DNA from: Anadara kagoshimensis
Taxonomy: Eukaryota; Mollusca; Bivalvia; Arcoida; Arcidae
DNA: 64,000 bases
NCBI GenBank assembly: GCA_021292105.1
Contig: CM037864.1
Coordinates: 4,994,413-5,058,412, forward strand
Reading direction: 5' to 3'
In this document: piece after piece, positions 1 to 11,935 of the stretch
How positions within the stretch are numbered: position 1 is the stretch's first letter
How the letters are laid out: each line of letters begins with the position of its first letter
Translations under genes and position numbers: made by a program
The notes under the pieces: generated by a model
Seen by the model: only the letters and a program-made list of their open reading frames with translations
Databases searched by the model: none
Told to the model about the DNA's origin: nothing

Positions 1-3000
1 CCAGCAAAAGATGAAGATGTGTTAGATATAGATCTCAGTGGTAAGGATTGATCTCAATTAATTATTTTGCAAAGGTCTGAATCTGTTTCCAGCTTTCCTT
101 TTCTTAAGACATGGAATATATGTTCACACTTTGCTAATGCAGTGTTCATTCCAGACCACACCCGTGTGCCAGTGGCGCAGATTTTTAACTGGATTTTCCG
201 AGAGAAAATGTCTGTTATTAGTTTGATGTATGGTTGACTGGGGCGGCTGTCTGGGCGTCTGCCAAACATTGTCTGTGTTATATCTTAAAAAGTATTTGGC
301 AGATTCATTTTAAATTTGGATATATTCTTTCTACAGACAAAATAAAGGTTATGCTTGATTTTGACAAATTTCACAAATGTTGTTTCAGAGTGGGGGTCAT
401 TTTTGTCGTAAAAATAAGAACTTGAAAAGTATGTGGCAGATCCATTTCAAATTTGGAAACATTGTTTCATTGTTTCATACGACTAAATGAAGGTAGATTC
501 AATTTTGACAAATATCACTTCTGTCCTTTCTGAGTGGCTTTGACATTGTTTTTCTGGTTTCCGAGTGTCGGCCATTTTTGTTGTAACAATTGGGACCTTT
601 ATCATTGTCCTTTCAATAACTTGAAAAAGTATTTGTCAGATGCATTTCAAATTTGCAGATGTTGTTTCTTGTGACAAAGTATAGGTGAAAATTTGATTTT
701 GAAAATTCACTTACGTAATTTGAGTGGCAGCCATTATTTATTGTAAAAATATGGACTTTGACCATTGCCCATGCAGTAACTTGAAAAGTATTTGGCAGAA
801 TTTTATTGTAAAACTTGAGCATTTTAACTTGCCATTATTGATCAGGTGAGCGTATCAGGCCCATTGGGCCTCTTGTTTTTTTTGTGTTTAGACTTAAAGT
901 TAGAAATTGGGATAGGCCTATAATGTGCTTAAGCACAGCTGTTTATTGGCTTTTACATTTTAAGGGTAATATGAATCAGTGTTTTCTCCAGATTGCGTTT
1001 TTGACGCGTTTTTGACGCGATTATTTCATAAATGACACAACTTAAATGACCTAGTGGGTTTCTTGACGCAATTAGATTTTTACAACAATCCAAACGTGTA
1101 ACATCTTCGTTTTTACTTGGACAATGTTTCGAACTGAAAACGAAAGTTCAAAACTGAATTTCCCGCTAAACGGGTTTCCTGTTGCATTACACAAAACGAG
1201 AATTTAGACCTGGATGGTTGCAACAAAATAGCTGGCTGAGATTTGAAAAATGATAAAATGATATGTAACGTGTGTTCATCCGAGGGGAAAGACAATCCTT
1301 TCACAAGCGGATGTACTAATTTCAGACATTCTACTACTATCACTAGACATATTGTTTCCATTTAGCACAAAGCATCTCTTGAATCAAGTTCCCTTCATTT
1401 GAACATGAAAAAAGCAAGTGCATGATTTGTTATGTTCTAAAAATGAAGCTGCAGTGGGAGCATTACGTTCTGTGTACTGGCTTGCTAAAGAACAGCTACT
1501 TCAAATGTAAACAGTAGAGACTGTATAGCAATAACAATAAACAAATTCTTGACTCTGGCTTCAGTTATCCAATATTCACATAAGATATTGCCAATCCCTT
1601 GCTCATTTGCATGATAATTAAATCTAAAAATTTAACAGAATTATTGTGACCCCTTGATTTGGAAAATGACCCCAACTTTCAAGTGGACCATCTTTTGTTG
1701 AAATTTGTCATTTCTGGGAGAAGGTTCATCCTCTCCTTGACTTCAACTTTCAACTTTCAGATGTGTTGTTTTACATATAAAAAGACAGACTTTACATACT
1801 CAGTAATTTTACTCTTGTATATAAGAAATCTATGTAGGCAATATGTTAATTTATAAATTGAAATCTTTTTGTTTGTTTGTTTGTTTGTTTAGATGAAATA
1901 CCAGTTGGAAATTACATGAACATGCCAAAAGAACATAATAATGCAGCAAACCATGTGCAGCTGTAAGTTAAATTTTTAAAAGTTATTTGATGTCTTTACC
2001 TGTGTGGATTAAACTAAATAGCTATAACAAATAGACATGATGTGAAAACATTGATTCCTGCACCCCTGCAAAGTATAATATGCTTTCCAATTCCATATTA
2101 CAATGTTCGAAAGTTTTCTTATACTGTATATATAGATATTTTCACTGATAAAAACTTTGCGGTTTTCAAGGTCTCGTGATGGGGAACAAATCAAAAGTAA
2201 CATTATTTTAAACCCGCCTGTACACAGTACAAATGGCTAATGTCATACCCTCAGCATGATCTTCAGCGTCAGCGTCCGATGTTAAAGTTTTTTTGGTTAA
2301 AAGTTTTTGCCTGTTTATCGACCTAGATGTACAGTGTACAGGCAGGCATGCTGTTCTTCTGACAGCTCTTGTTAAATTTTATAGTGGTATTTAGTTTACT
2401 GGCTAACAATGGTACAAAAAAATTTCCAACTGACATTCAATAATGAGATCAAAAAGTATTCCACAAAAGACAGATGGATCCATATTTCACCTGTAATCTC
2501 TCTCTTGCTACACAATCATGCACTTGATATAAAACTAAAAGGCTGAACATGAAGCTTAGTTACAATGTATGTTGAAATCGGTTGAGTATGTGTACATCGA
2601 TGTGACCAGCATATTTAATGTTGATATTATTATTTATTTATTATTTATCGATTACATTTCTTGTTCCTTGAAGTGAGATAAAATATATAGTAGATTGATG
2701 TTGGTATTATCAGTGGAAAATACTAAGATTTACATACGCCATTTTGTCATTTGCATTAGTAATTTCCCTTTAGAATTAGGATTTATTTGGTATGACATAT
2801 CACATTCATGGTATTTGAACAGCTGTTATCAAAATAAAATTTCCTGGAAGTTAATGTAATCATAATAAATTGAATAATAATCTGATGTGCATATTAAATT
2901 TTTTTAGTGGATTTATTTTCGCGGTTGAACGGCGGTCGCCAGAATAGAGATCATTAAAACACAGCAAACATTTCTACATTTACAGTTTTTCATAGCATGT

Positions 3001-6000
3001 AAAACTCAAATTATTGCATGTAATTACAGTTGCTCTTTAGACTCCAGTATTATACAGCAGTTTAGTGAGGAAACCTTGCATCCTGAGTTGCATGGAAGTA
3101 ACAAAAATGTTGTAGAACCTTGATTTCACTTCATGATATGTTCATTGTTTTAGCAAATGTAGAATAGGCTAATGCCCCTAGACCAGGATGGATAACCGGC
3201 CAAAGGGGGACCCCTGCCCAAAATATTTCTAACATTTTGAAGGCATTTTCAACATTAAACATTTAAACTTAACTAAGCCTGCTATATGTATCTTATTCTT
3301 CAAGTTTATTAAATAAGCACTTGGTTTTCCAGGTGAGCAATTTAGGCTCTTATGAGGCTCTTGTTTTTTGAAATATGACCATTGGCATAAAAATATGCAT
3401 GGTTTCTTGAAGGTAAATACTATTGTATAAAAAGATGCAATAGAAGGGAAAATTGAGCAAACAATTAAAAGAACAAATAATTAATTTGTTTTGGTATTAG
3501 CAGCTAATTTGACTTATGCAATACAGATGGTATGCAAGTTTAGGCTTAAGTTAAACTTTGGTTTTTGTTTTTTGGTCTTCAGAAAACCAGAAACAAGGAC
3601 AAGCAAAAAAAGGGCCTGTACAAAGGAAAGAAAAAACAAAGATTTTGAAGTAGCTATTGATGGTATGTTAAGCCTGAGTATTTATTACTTTATCTACCTA
3701 AATTGATTGAAATGCAAGATAAGTTAAATTGAAAAATTTATATATATAAATATATAAATTTGTGTACAACTGCATACCTGCCAACCATTCCTATTTTCAT
3801 GGAATCGTACTGAATCTGGCAAAAAAAATCTGCATTCCACATTTGCATTGCTTTGTTTCATTTTTCGATTCTGATGTTATAGTCATGAAATGCCACAAGA
3901 CCCTTGACGTAAATATACAATTTGTACTGTGATAAACATACAGATGATCAAGACTCATAAACATATTTTCTGGACTCCTCATGTTAATAGCATTTATGTA
4001 GGACAGATCTGAAGGGTTCACATTCTTTTATCCTTTTGGCAGCGCAGATCAGATGTTGAATTTTTGTTGGGCTGACCGGGATATATTGTTTACTTATAAT
4101 GATAGCAAATAGACATAATCATGGAAGAGGAAACAAATCAGTCTCTCCGTAAAAATGTTAAACGAAAACAGAAATTCCGTAAGTCCTACGCCATTACGTG
4201 CAATGGCATCATAGTCAGTTCCTCGCGTGTTCGCTACTTTGCACATTGCAATCTTTGTCACATAGACAATATCTCACAGATGGATAACAGATATAAAGAG
4301 GCACATTGAAACATCTAAGCATATTGAGCTGTCAAATGCTTAAAAATGATAACAGATGAAATTTCTCGCATGTCAAGCTGAAAATAGACACTGTTGACTA
4401 ATTATGTAGATTTTTTTTAAAGCTAGCTACATGCATTCAGCAGGTATTAGGGGTGCAACAATTCGACAATTTCACGATTTGATTTGATTCTGGATTCTAA
4501 ACCCAAGATTCGATTATTTTCGATTTGATTCAATTTTAACTTTTTTAAAGAAAAATTCTGATTAAACATTTAAATACCTCAATTTAAGCTAACTTAAGTC
4601 AAGTAAGAACTCATTTTCCTTATTTCACAACCATTTAATGGAATCTAGCAAGGATATATTGAAACAAAATACAGTTCACCTTTGTGTAAGGCATACACAT
4701 TAAATAAATAAAACAATAAGTCAATGACTTGAAAAACACAGTATCAGTGGTCTATAGTTACCAGCAAGCAATGAGGTCAATGACTAGAAAACATTCAATA
4801 ATATCAATTAAAAGCTAGATGATAACTATTACATCTTTAAGTTTTTGGACAAAAAATCAAAACATCCACATTTTCAGGTGACAACTGAGATACTCTCAAG
4901 AGATTACAAAACCCAACTTTGTCAACAATAGAAAATGGTCTTGTGTCTTTAGCAATAAAAACACCAATAGCACTTGTTATGGCTTTTGATCTGGCACTTT
5001 CTCTGGATAATTTAAGGAGGTCCTTCAGTGCTAGTTGTTTAGATTTAACATCATTTGCATGACTCAGTGTTTTGGACTTCTCATCTTGTTTCAATTTTTC
5101 CTGTCCAACGTTGTGTTTTCATTTGATGTGAAAATTTGTTGCAGTCGTAAATCCTGTTTTATATGAAAACAGATCAAAACAAATTTTGCAAATAGTTACC
5201 GTTTTATTGCCAGGAGAAAACCCCAAATGCTTCCAAACCGGAAACGTATATGTCACAGGGGAATCAGCGATCTCAATAATACGATTGCCCCCGGTAGTAT
5301 CCATGCCAGTAGCCATATTTAGCCCCCTTGTTACTACTACAAGGTAGGCTATTCAGATCATAATGCGTCTGTGGCCTATCCGTCATCCGTCTGTAAACTT
5401 TTTTGTTATCGCTACTCCTTAGAAACTACTGAAGGGATTTCAATCAAAGTTTACATGCAGGTTCCTGGTGATGTCTAGTTGTTCCTAACTGAATTTGGGA
5501 CCTATCATGGCCGCCATGGAGGCAATCTTGAAAATCTTGTTATCGCTACTAGTCAGAAACTACTAAAGGGATTTCAACAAAATTTTGTATTTAAGTTCCT
5601 GGTGATGTGTAGTTCATCTGTTTAGAAACAAAATAGCCTATGGAGACATAACAAAACAGTTGTAGACTGGTCTCTTGGACATCAGCTGTTTTGTTATACC
5701 CTCAAACAAAACTGTTGCCCTTGGCTTATCAAGTATTACAACGTAAGTAGAAATTTACACACATAAAAAGATTCTAATGATCTACTCTTAAGACAAAGAA
5801 TGAAAGGAACTTATAATGTACACTTTTGTAAAGAATCAGAATATCTTCTGAAATTATTGTTTCTTTTACTTGCAGAGTCTGGTGATGATGCTGATGATGA
5901 TCATGATTATCACCCGGGGGAGGAAGATGAATCTGAAGAGTATGATGAATCAGGGGAGGATGAAGATTCAGCTAAAATGAAGACAATTCCAATAGAAAGG

Positions 6001-6195
6001 AAAAAAACAGAGAGGAAAAAGTGGACAATAGAAGAGAAAAAAATACTGGAAGTTGAATTTAATAAATTTATAAAATCAAAAATGATACCCAGAAACAATG
6101 ATGCACTCATGGTAAAACAGAAGCATTCCATTTTATCTGACCGAAGTATACACCAAATTAAGAGCAAAGTACAACATTTAATCAGAAGCAAATGA
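1..6195 (+). CDS. 3' part of an acidic, Myb/SANT-like C-terminal domain protein (partial, 4 exons seen)
   Basis: Four exons join in frame: 1-40 (continues off the left edge), 1893-1962, 3583-3662 and 5876-6195, ending at TGA 6193-6195. Each intron starts GT(A/R)AG-like and ends in a pyrimidine-rich AG; phases 1, 2 and 1 match across the joins. The visible 169 residues read: a short acidic start, a Lys/Arg-rich stretch in exon 3 that could be a nuclear localisation signal, a run of about 35 residues that is mostly Asp/Glu, then a basic segment beginning KKWTIEEKKILEVEF and ending near LIRSK. The Trp-Thr-x-Glu-Glu-Lys start and the helix spacing resemble the first part of Myb/SANT-like domains that end many uncharacterised fish and mollusc proteins, some of them transposon-derived; this is recall, not a search. 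Nuclear, DNA- or chromatin-associated function is inferred. The N-terminal part lies outside the window, so the full identity is open. Confidence 0.7.
230..875. repeat. Degenerate tandem repeat, about three ~170-bp units, in intron
   Basis: Around 277, 421 and 621 the same phrase recurs (variants of 'aaaagtatttggcagat' followed by 'catttcaaatttg'), each followed by a similar 'ttttgacaaat' and 'gccatttttgttgtaa' block; a fourth partial start occurs near 782. The unit ends near 840-875 with 'aggcccattgggcctcttg', a terminus I associate with a common bivalve interspersed repeat. It is noncoding and explains several short spurious reading frames. Confidence 0.6.
876..1892. other. Intronic sequence with no recognised feature
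   Basis: Rest of the intron before exon 1893. I see only a short internal duplication ('gcgtttttgacgcg' near 1005), a short GTTT run at 1870-1890 that forms the polypyrimidine tract of the next exon, and ordinary AT-rich sequence. Confidence 0.5.
1963..3582. other. Intronic sequence with no recognised gene
   Basis: Intron between exons 1893-1962 and 3583-3662. A terminus like that at 840-875 recurs at about 3330-3366 ('aggtgagcaatttaggctc'), so part of this intron is probably an old copy of the same interspersed repeat. Confidence 0.45.
4121..4351 (+). pseudogene. Fragment of a zinc-finger (BED/TTF-like) transposase N-terminus, frameshifted
   Basis: Reading starts KRKQKFRKSYAITCNGIIVS and reaches FAHCNLCHIDNI with a C-x2-C pair. 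Near 4280 the frame is lost, and the neighbouring frame continues as DIKRHIETSKHIELSNA before a stop at about 4351. C-x2-C followed by a DIKRH-x5-H-like stretch is the layout of the zinc finger at the start of some hAT-like transposases and related KRAB/ZMYM-like vertebrate proteins. Only this N-terminal piece remains, in an intron of the gene on the same strand, so it is best read as a dead transposon remnant. Confidence 0.55.
4837..5316 (-). pseudogene. hAT-family (ZBED-like) transposase fragment with one internal stop
   Basis: On the minus strand one frame runs from ATG 5316 to about 4837, broken by a single TGA at 5116-5118. Before the stop: a BED-type finger, with SPVTYTFPVWKHLGF, then C-x2-C (CKICF) and a His pair spaced four residues apart across the stop. 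After it: a segment containing ARSKAITSAIGVFIAKD followed by RPFSIVDKVGF, a highly characteristic phrase of ZBED1/hAT transposases. Family knowledge says an Arg normally sits where TGA now stands (LKRKH-like), so a CGA or AGA to TGA change is likely. The frame ends before the catalytic part, so this is a truncated, inactive relic in an intron. Confidence 0.75.
5335..5700. repeat. Interspersed repeat with two related halves
   Basis: Two blocks share 'gttatcgctact' then 'agaaactact' then 'gggatttcaa' and 'gttcctggtgatgt' (about 5404-5475 and 5540-5605). With the leading 'cgtctgtggcctatccgtc' this resembles a repeat widespread in bivalve introns and flanks. No coding content. Confidence 0.5.
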
Positions 6196-6199
6196 ATTT

Positions 6200-7180
6200 C
6201 TTCAAATTTTTAGCTCAGATGAGCTATTGCAATATATCCTCGTCTGTCGTCCGTCGTGTGTAAACTTTACATTTTAATCATCTTCTCCAAAACTACTTGG
6301 CAAAATTTGATACTTTTTGGCAGTAATGATGCCTAGGTGAAGCCCTTTCAGAATTGCACAAATGAATGGGTTATGCCCCCTTGGGGCCCAAAAAAGGAGA
6401 AATAGTGAAAATCTTGAAAAATCTTTTCCTCTGAACCTACAAGAGATATAGCTTAGATATTTCATGTATAACAGTCTTAGGACACCTAGTAATAAGACCT
6501 AGAAATAAGTATATATCTGAATATATCTGGAAAACTATAAACTTTTTGTATGGGCATATATATTAGAATGTTGTAGGTATTGATAGGATGATCATTTTGA
6601 TATGTAGGTGAAGGTAATAAATTCAAAGGTCAAGGTCACAGATACAAAAGAAAGTGCTCAAGTGAGCTATTGGGTTCGGTCTTTGAGCATTGCGCAGTGT
6701 GCATCATCCTTCATGCATCAACTTTTGTTAGTTAACACTCTAGAGGCCACAATTTTTATTTAATCTACATCAAACTTGCTCAGAATGAGCCACTTGACAA
6801 AAGCTAGGTCCAGTTTATACTGGTCAATCTGGGTCAATAAGTAGGCCACTAGGTCAAATTATAGTAGAACCTTGTCCAAAGAGAAGTCACGTTTGAATAT
6901 GGGTCATGTTGGGTCAATAAATAGGTCACTAGGCTAAATCAAAGAAAAACCTTGTTAACACTTGGGTCATGTTGGATTATTAAAAGGGTCTCTAGGTCAA
7001 ATCATAGGAAAACTTTGTTAACACTTTAGAAACCACATTTTTTGCCAAATCAATTTTAAACTTGCTGAGATTGAACATCTTTTGTCACAAAAGAGAAGTC
7101 TAGTTCGAATATGGGTAATGTTGGGTCAAAAATAGGTCACTAGGCTTTAAAAGTAAGGGGCATATATTGCTCGGGTCCCC
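6200..7180. repeat. Gene-flanking interspersed repeat copies (two blocks)
   Basis: Blocks start at about 6209 ('tagctcagatgagctattg') and 6657 ('gctcaagtgagctattgg'), each with a 'gagctattg' head and a body rich in 'aggtcactaggtcaaat'-type phrases repeated at 6805-7145. They are two copies of related repeats just downstream of the preceding gene. A possible poly(A) signal 'aataaa' lies at about 6618. Confidence 0.5.
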
Positions 7181-7796
7181 ACCACCTATAGAAATTTATT
7201 CATTCCATGTACCTTGACCTATAGAATTATTAACCACTCGATAGAACTTGTGTAAAAGTAATGCTATAATTATTAAGTTTGTTAGTTTTTTGATAGTTTA
7301 TCAATTATTCCTTGTTGCTTTAGACAATATATTCCATAGTTTATAAGTGTTCATTGTTGCCTTTGATTAGACCGTGTATTTTTTATAATAAATACTTGTT
7401 ATTGCTTAAACAAATCCAATTGTTTTTGTTATTTGTTTACTATATTTTTTCCGGTCATTTGTGCAAAGAAATTAAAATGGACTGTTAATTGGAGTACCCC
7501 GGCATCCATGTCCAAACATATAAACCAGGTTACTGTGTCCTTTGTTTTCTACTTGATTGACTTGCTTTCAAGTTTACGCCAGAGTTCATAAAAATGTTCA
7601 TAAAGTTACTAGCAACATAATTACTAAACATTATTTTAACTATCACTTACCTATGTGTTTTAACACATAAGCATGAAACTATTTTTTTAGTCCAACAGAA
7701 AGCATGGGTTGCTTTCTCGAAAAGCGGAGAACAGTTATATGAAAGATCTGTATACCATAAGCGTATTTAATTCCTCGTGCATTTATACTCCATATA
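7181..7796. other. Intergenic stretch, nothing recognised
   Basis: AT-rich, no open frame above about 50 codons, no clear splice-bounded exon and no repeat that I could match elsewhere in the window. Confidence 0.5.
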
Positions 7797-8110
7797 TAGA
7801 TTGATTGATTGAATGGGGTTTTATTTCACCGTCAAGAATATTTCACCTATATTGAGACGTCACCAGCTATACATGAAGTGGCAGAAATTCTGACCTTTGC
7901 AGTGTACTTAGATCAATGTGCAGGGTGGGTTCTTTAACATGCCATGCCTGCCGTGACACGGGGCATCGGTGTTTAAGGTCTCTTTCGAAGGACCCGTGAC
8001 TTTTATTTCCAAATGCCATGCTTAACAAAAAATAGTCACAATCTTTCTTCAAGTCTTGGTCAGAACCGGATGGGGTTCAAACCCATGACCCACCACATAC
8101 TTAGCAACTT
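7797..8110 (-). mobile_element. tRNA-derived SINE, family S1, minus orientation
   Basis: The tail side begins 'ttgattgaatggggtttta' and carries the family body 'agacgtcaccagctata', 'gccgtgacacgg' and 'tcaagtcttggtcaga', ending in a B-box-like 'ggttcaaaccc' at about 8075-8088. The A-box part is poorly kept, so this is a 5'-eroded copy. Confidence 0.65.
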
Positions 8111-8463
8111 GGACTCCACTAAAAACTGGGAGCATGTAGTAGATGCACCGGTAGGGTAAGCATCCTCTACTTTTCTAGAAACGGAGTTGCTCATTAAAAG
8201 TAAAGTCCAAGATAGACAAAAGAAGAAAGGAACATGATGCAGATGCATACACCTTAACGATCCACGAGTTCATGATGACAATAAAATCTTCTGTAGTGAT
8301 GACTTGGGTTCATTTCTCGGGTATCGGAACTAGAAATAGTGTATCATTGATACATCACGTGTGGCGATGGATTTGTCTTTGGTAATACAACAGGGTTCAC
8401 TAGGTGATTCTGACTTACATTTTCCACTTCAATGACTTGGTTAAAGAAGTCCTCTTTTAATAG

Positions 8464-8785
8464 GTTACCACTGTGGTAACTCAGTTGGTAGAGTGCTTGC
8501 TCAGTACGAGGGAGGTCGTGGTTTCGAACCCTGACTGGGACTGTCCCCAAACTTGAAAGTGGATAGTGACTTATTTTGCCAAGCAATCGGCATTACGAAA
8601 TGAAAGTCATGGTTCTTTCGAATGGATAGGCGTGGCACAATGAAGAACCCTGCTGTATAAAGCTATCGGCGCAACGCACAGGCAAAATGTCTGCACCCAT
8701 GCTTCCAGCTGGCGACTTCTCGATATAAGTGAAATATTCTTTAATGGGACGTTAAGTATACCATTGCTCAACTCTAATAAGTCCA
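8464..8785 (+). mobile_element. tRNA-derived SINE, family S1, full-length copy
   Basis: This is the best reference copy of the family. The A box is 'tggtaactcagttgg', the B box 'ggtttcgaacc', then a shared body ('attacgaaatgaaagtca', 'gctgtataaagctatcggc', 'ctcgatataagtgaaatatt') and an end 'gggacgttaa..ccattgctcaact'. The tRNA-like head supports RNA polymerase III origin, but the remaining ~240 bp show that it is a SINE and not a tRNA gene. Confidence 0.8.
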
Positions 8786-9305
8786 TATATATATAATGTC
8801 GCATATGAATTGGTCTTTGTGGGATATTGACCCACAGTCATATATACGATTATATATACTGTATAACATTATGGGACAGTGACCCATAGACATATGACCC
8901 ACAATGTTATCTATAGAAATTTGACCAGATTTGACAAACTAATTTATATTTAAGATAAGAACAAAAATCAATACACGAAAATGCATTTACCAACTTGGTT
9001 GGTCATTTACAAATACAAGGTCCCATAACCCATGTTACAGTGGATGACCCACAAACCATACTAAACACCTATATATATATATATATATATATAATTATAT
9101 ATATATATATAAACACATGGTTACCATAATGTAAGAGACCGCCATGCGTTGTCATTGTAGTTTTCCATTTTTGTTTTGTCCAGAACATGATTTCAATTTG
9201 GCACATGCATATATTTAGTTGTATTCTGTATTTCAGCCAAACTATGTAGTCAGTAATGCCGTCAGGGATTAAGATTACCAGGAATCTTGTAGCCCATGTG
9301 TCCAA
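8786..9305. other. Intergenic stretch with an AT microsatellite
   Basis: Contains (AT)n at about 9070-9112 and short repeats of 'gacccaca/gacccata' at 8830-9055. No gene evidence. Confidence 0.5.
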
Positions 9306-9309
9306 AAAT

Positions 9310-11036
9310 GCCTGGCCCCAGTCTCACAACCATTAATTTATTTATAAAGATTTCCCTTAACGTAAAATTGAGAAAATAATTTCAAATCTCTGTAATGTTG
9401 TTACTATTAAAGATATTCAAGAATTTAAGGTGTCATTTCGAAGGTTACTTCTAGCTTGAATTATTTGAATTAATTTTGTCAAACTTTCAAAAAAATAACT
9501 AAAATTGTCTTTTCAGTTTAGACAATCTTAGTTAATATAAGAAAGGACCAGTGTCACTGAATTTCACACGTTTTAGCTATTTATCTTTTATTTTGAAATG
9601 AGCAGGCCCCGGTTTCACAATCATTCCTTAGCTAAGATTTTCCTTAACTTAAATCATGCAAAATTTCAAATCCTTAAAATTTTGTTAATTTTCAAGGTAT
9701 TCAGGAATTTAAGGTGTCATTTTAAAGATCACGTCTAGATTAAAACATTAAGACAAAAATATTTATCAGTAGTTTTAAAAGGAGATGATTAAAATTTGTC
9801 CAGTTTAAGTTAAGGAAAATGTTAGTTTAGGAATGATTGTGAAACCGAGGCCTGGGCTTCCAACTCTATGTAGTAAGCGTCTTCTTAATTATATCAGGCT
9901 TCAGATGATTTTTAGTTAACTTGGATATTTTTGCATTTATCACATTTTGAAACAATGCATAAAGCCAAAGGATTGTAGTATTATAGCTAGATTGCTTATA
10001 ATCACATTTCTATTTATTTTTAAAAATGAATGAAAGTACACCATACTGTATCTAAATAAGAATATTTAAAGGGTTCAGGTGGCAGTCACACAATAATTCC
10101 TTTATTGAGATTTTCCTTAACATTAATTTTGCATTTTGACAATCTTTTTCGCAACTACAAATTATTCTTTTGACAAAAACTGGGTACATGTAACCTTGAA
10201 CTGCTCTTCAAAATGACACCTTAAATTACTGAGTATCTTGAAAAGGAACAAAATAATTAGGATTTGAAATTTGCTAAATTTAAAGTTAAAGAAAACTTTA
10301 GTTAAGGAATGATTGATTGTGAAACCGGGGCCAGTATTAGCACAATTATAAAGTATACATTATTCACAAGAACATCCGGTCTCACAAATCTTAATAACCA
10401 TTAGTTACTTCTTTTAATCTAAATAATTTTGGCAGTCATGAAACAATATTGTAAACTACTTGTACATGAACTGATAAAAACAGTGGCCTCATCATTATAA
10501 ATATTCAAGAAAAAAGGTTCTGAAATTTCCTTTATAGCCAGGCCCCAGTTTTACAATCGTTTATTAACTAAAGTTTCACTTTAATCTGGCAAATAAAATC
10601 TGAATTATTTTGTTAATTTCAAGATATTCCTGAATTTAAGGTGTCATTTTGAAGATCACACAAAGCTTATTGCATCTGTATTCTAGTTTTGTAAAAACTT
10701 TTTATTTGAAGTACTATAAAATATTGAAAAAACTTGTCGAATTTAAGTTAAGGAATAATTGTAAAATTGGAACCTGGCCTCGGTTTCACAATTATTCCTT
10801 AGCTAGGATTTTCCTTAACTTAAATCTTGCAAAATTTCAAAACTTTATAATTTTGTCAATTTTCAAGATATTCAGGAATTCAATGTGCCATTTTTAAAAT
10901 CACTTTTAGATTAAAACATTTGCATTTAGTTTTGACAAAAATATTCACCAGTAGTTTCAAAGAGAAATTACAAAAATTTGTTAAATTTTAGGTAAGGAAA
11001 ATCTTAGCTAAGGATAGATTGTAAAACTGGAGCCTG
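9310..11036. mobile_element. Cluster of five long-TIR MITEs, family B
   Basis: Copies at about 9310-9560, 9604-9855, 10073-10332, 10540-10775 and 10776-11036. Each starts with a version of 'ggccccggtttcacaat' plus 'ccttagctaagattttcc' and ends with its inverted form ('ggaaaatcttagctaagg', 'attgtgaaaccggggcc'), so the terminal inverted repeats are about 50 bp and the element about 250 bp. A shared internal phrase is 'gaatttaaggtgtcattt'. The last two copies are directly adjacent. There is no transposase; the copies are non-autonomous. Confidence 0.8.
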
Positions 11037-11315
11037 AAGCTAAAGTAATTAGCTTATCATATCCAGTTTGATTGGAAATGTTCATCTAGTCTGTCATAAA
11101 TCTTAATCTTTATTTGTTCAATTCAATTCAAAGTTTATTCACTCTAAACCACCGGAGGTATATTTACATATAATATATAGAATCCGATGCCTGCATCACA
11201 ATGTTTACAATAAATATACATTTCATACATACAAACATTCACACTCAATTTGGAGAACTTTTCAAATATGGTTATAAATTGTACAATGCATCATATTCGA
11301 ACTTCAAATACATTG

Positions 11316-11497
11316 TACAGTCAAACCTGTCTATAAAGGCCTCCCAAGGGTACCAGTAAAAGTGGCCTTTATGGGCAGGTGGTCCTTATATACAGGTTCT
11401 AATAATATGAATAAAAACAATTGGGATACAATTCTACTGACCTTTATAAGCAGGTAGCCCTTATATAAAGGTGGCCTTTACGGCAGGTTGGACTGTA
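11316..11497 (+). mobile_element. MITE family A, copy 1
   Basis: Reference copy. It starts 'tacagtcaaacctgtctata', has internal 'tacaggttc' and 'aataatatgaataaa', and ends 'ggcaggttggactgta'. Both ends start TA then CAGT-C, in inverted orientation, and the sequence is roughly palindromic over its length of about 180 bp. A TA target and a CAGT terminus are typical of Tc1/mariner-derived MITEs. Confidence 0.8.
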
Positions 11498-11519
11498 ATT
11501 ATAATCATCTACGTTTAGA

Positions 11520-11935
11520 ATGCCAAAACATTGTAAAATTGCAAAATATATATTATTGAAATTTCAATTTGTTTCCATCCATTTTCTATGTGTTAACCTA
11601 TTTTTTAAATGCGATTCCATACATTTTCCATTTATTGCCATACATTTTCTATTTGTTTTCATATATTTCCCATTAAATCACATATATTTTTATACATTTT
11701 TCATTTGATTTTGTTAGTTGTCCGTGCGTTTTTAATGTTTCCACAATTATCCATGTGTTACCACAAAAATTCCATGTGTTTCCACAAATATTCCATGTGT
11801 TTCCACAATTATCCATGTTTTTCTACAATTACCCATGTTTCCACAGATATTCTATGTGTTTCCACAAATATTCCATGTGTTTCCACACATTTTCCTACAT
11901 TTTTCGTAAGTTTTCCGTCATTATTCCATTCGGAC
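11520..11935. repeat. Degenerate short tandem repeat, ~21-bp period
   Basis: Units vary around 'tccatgtgtttccacaaata', clearest at 11750-11895, with decayed 'ttccatacattttc' units before. It creates an artificial open frame rich in Cys-Phe-His with no domain. Confidence 0.65.

Noticed and set aside
8464..8560. tRNA genes at SINE heads (also 16310, 48010, 53340, 55440)
   Set aside because: A and B boxes are present, but acceptor stems do not close and each is fused to the same ~240-bp SINE body.
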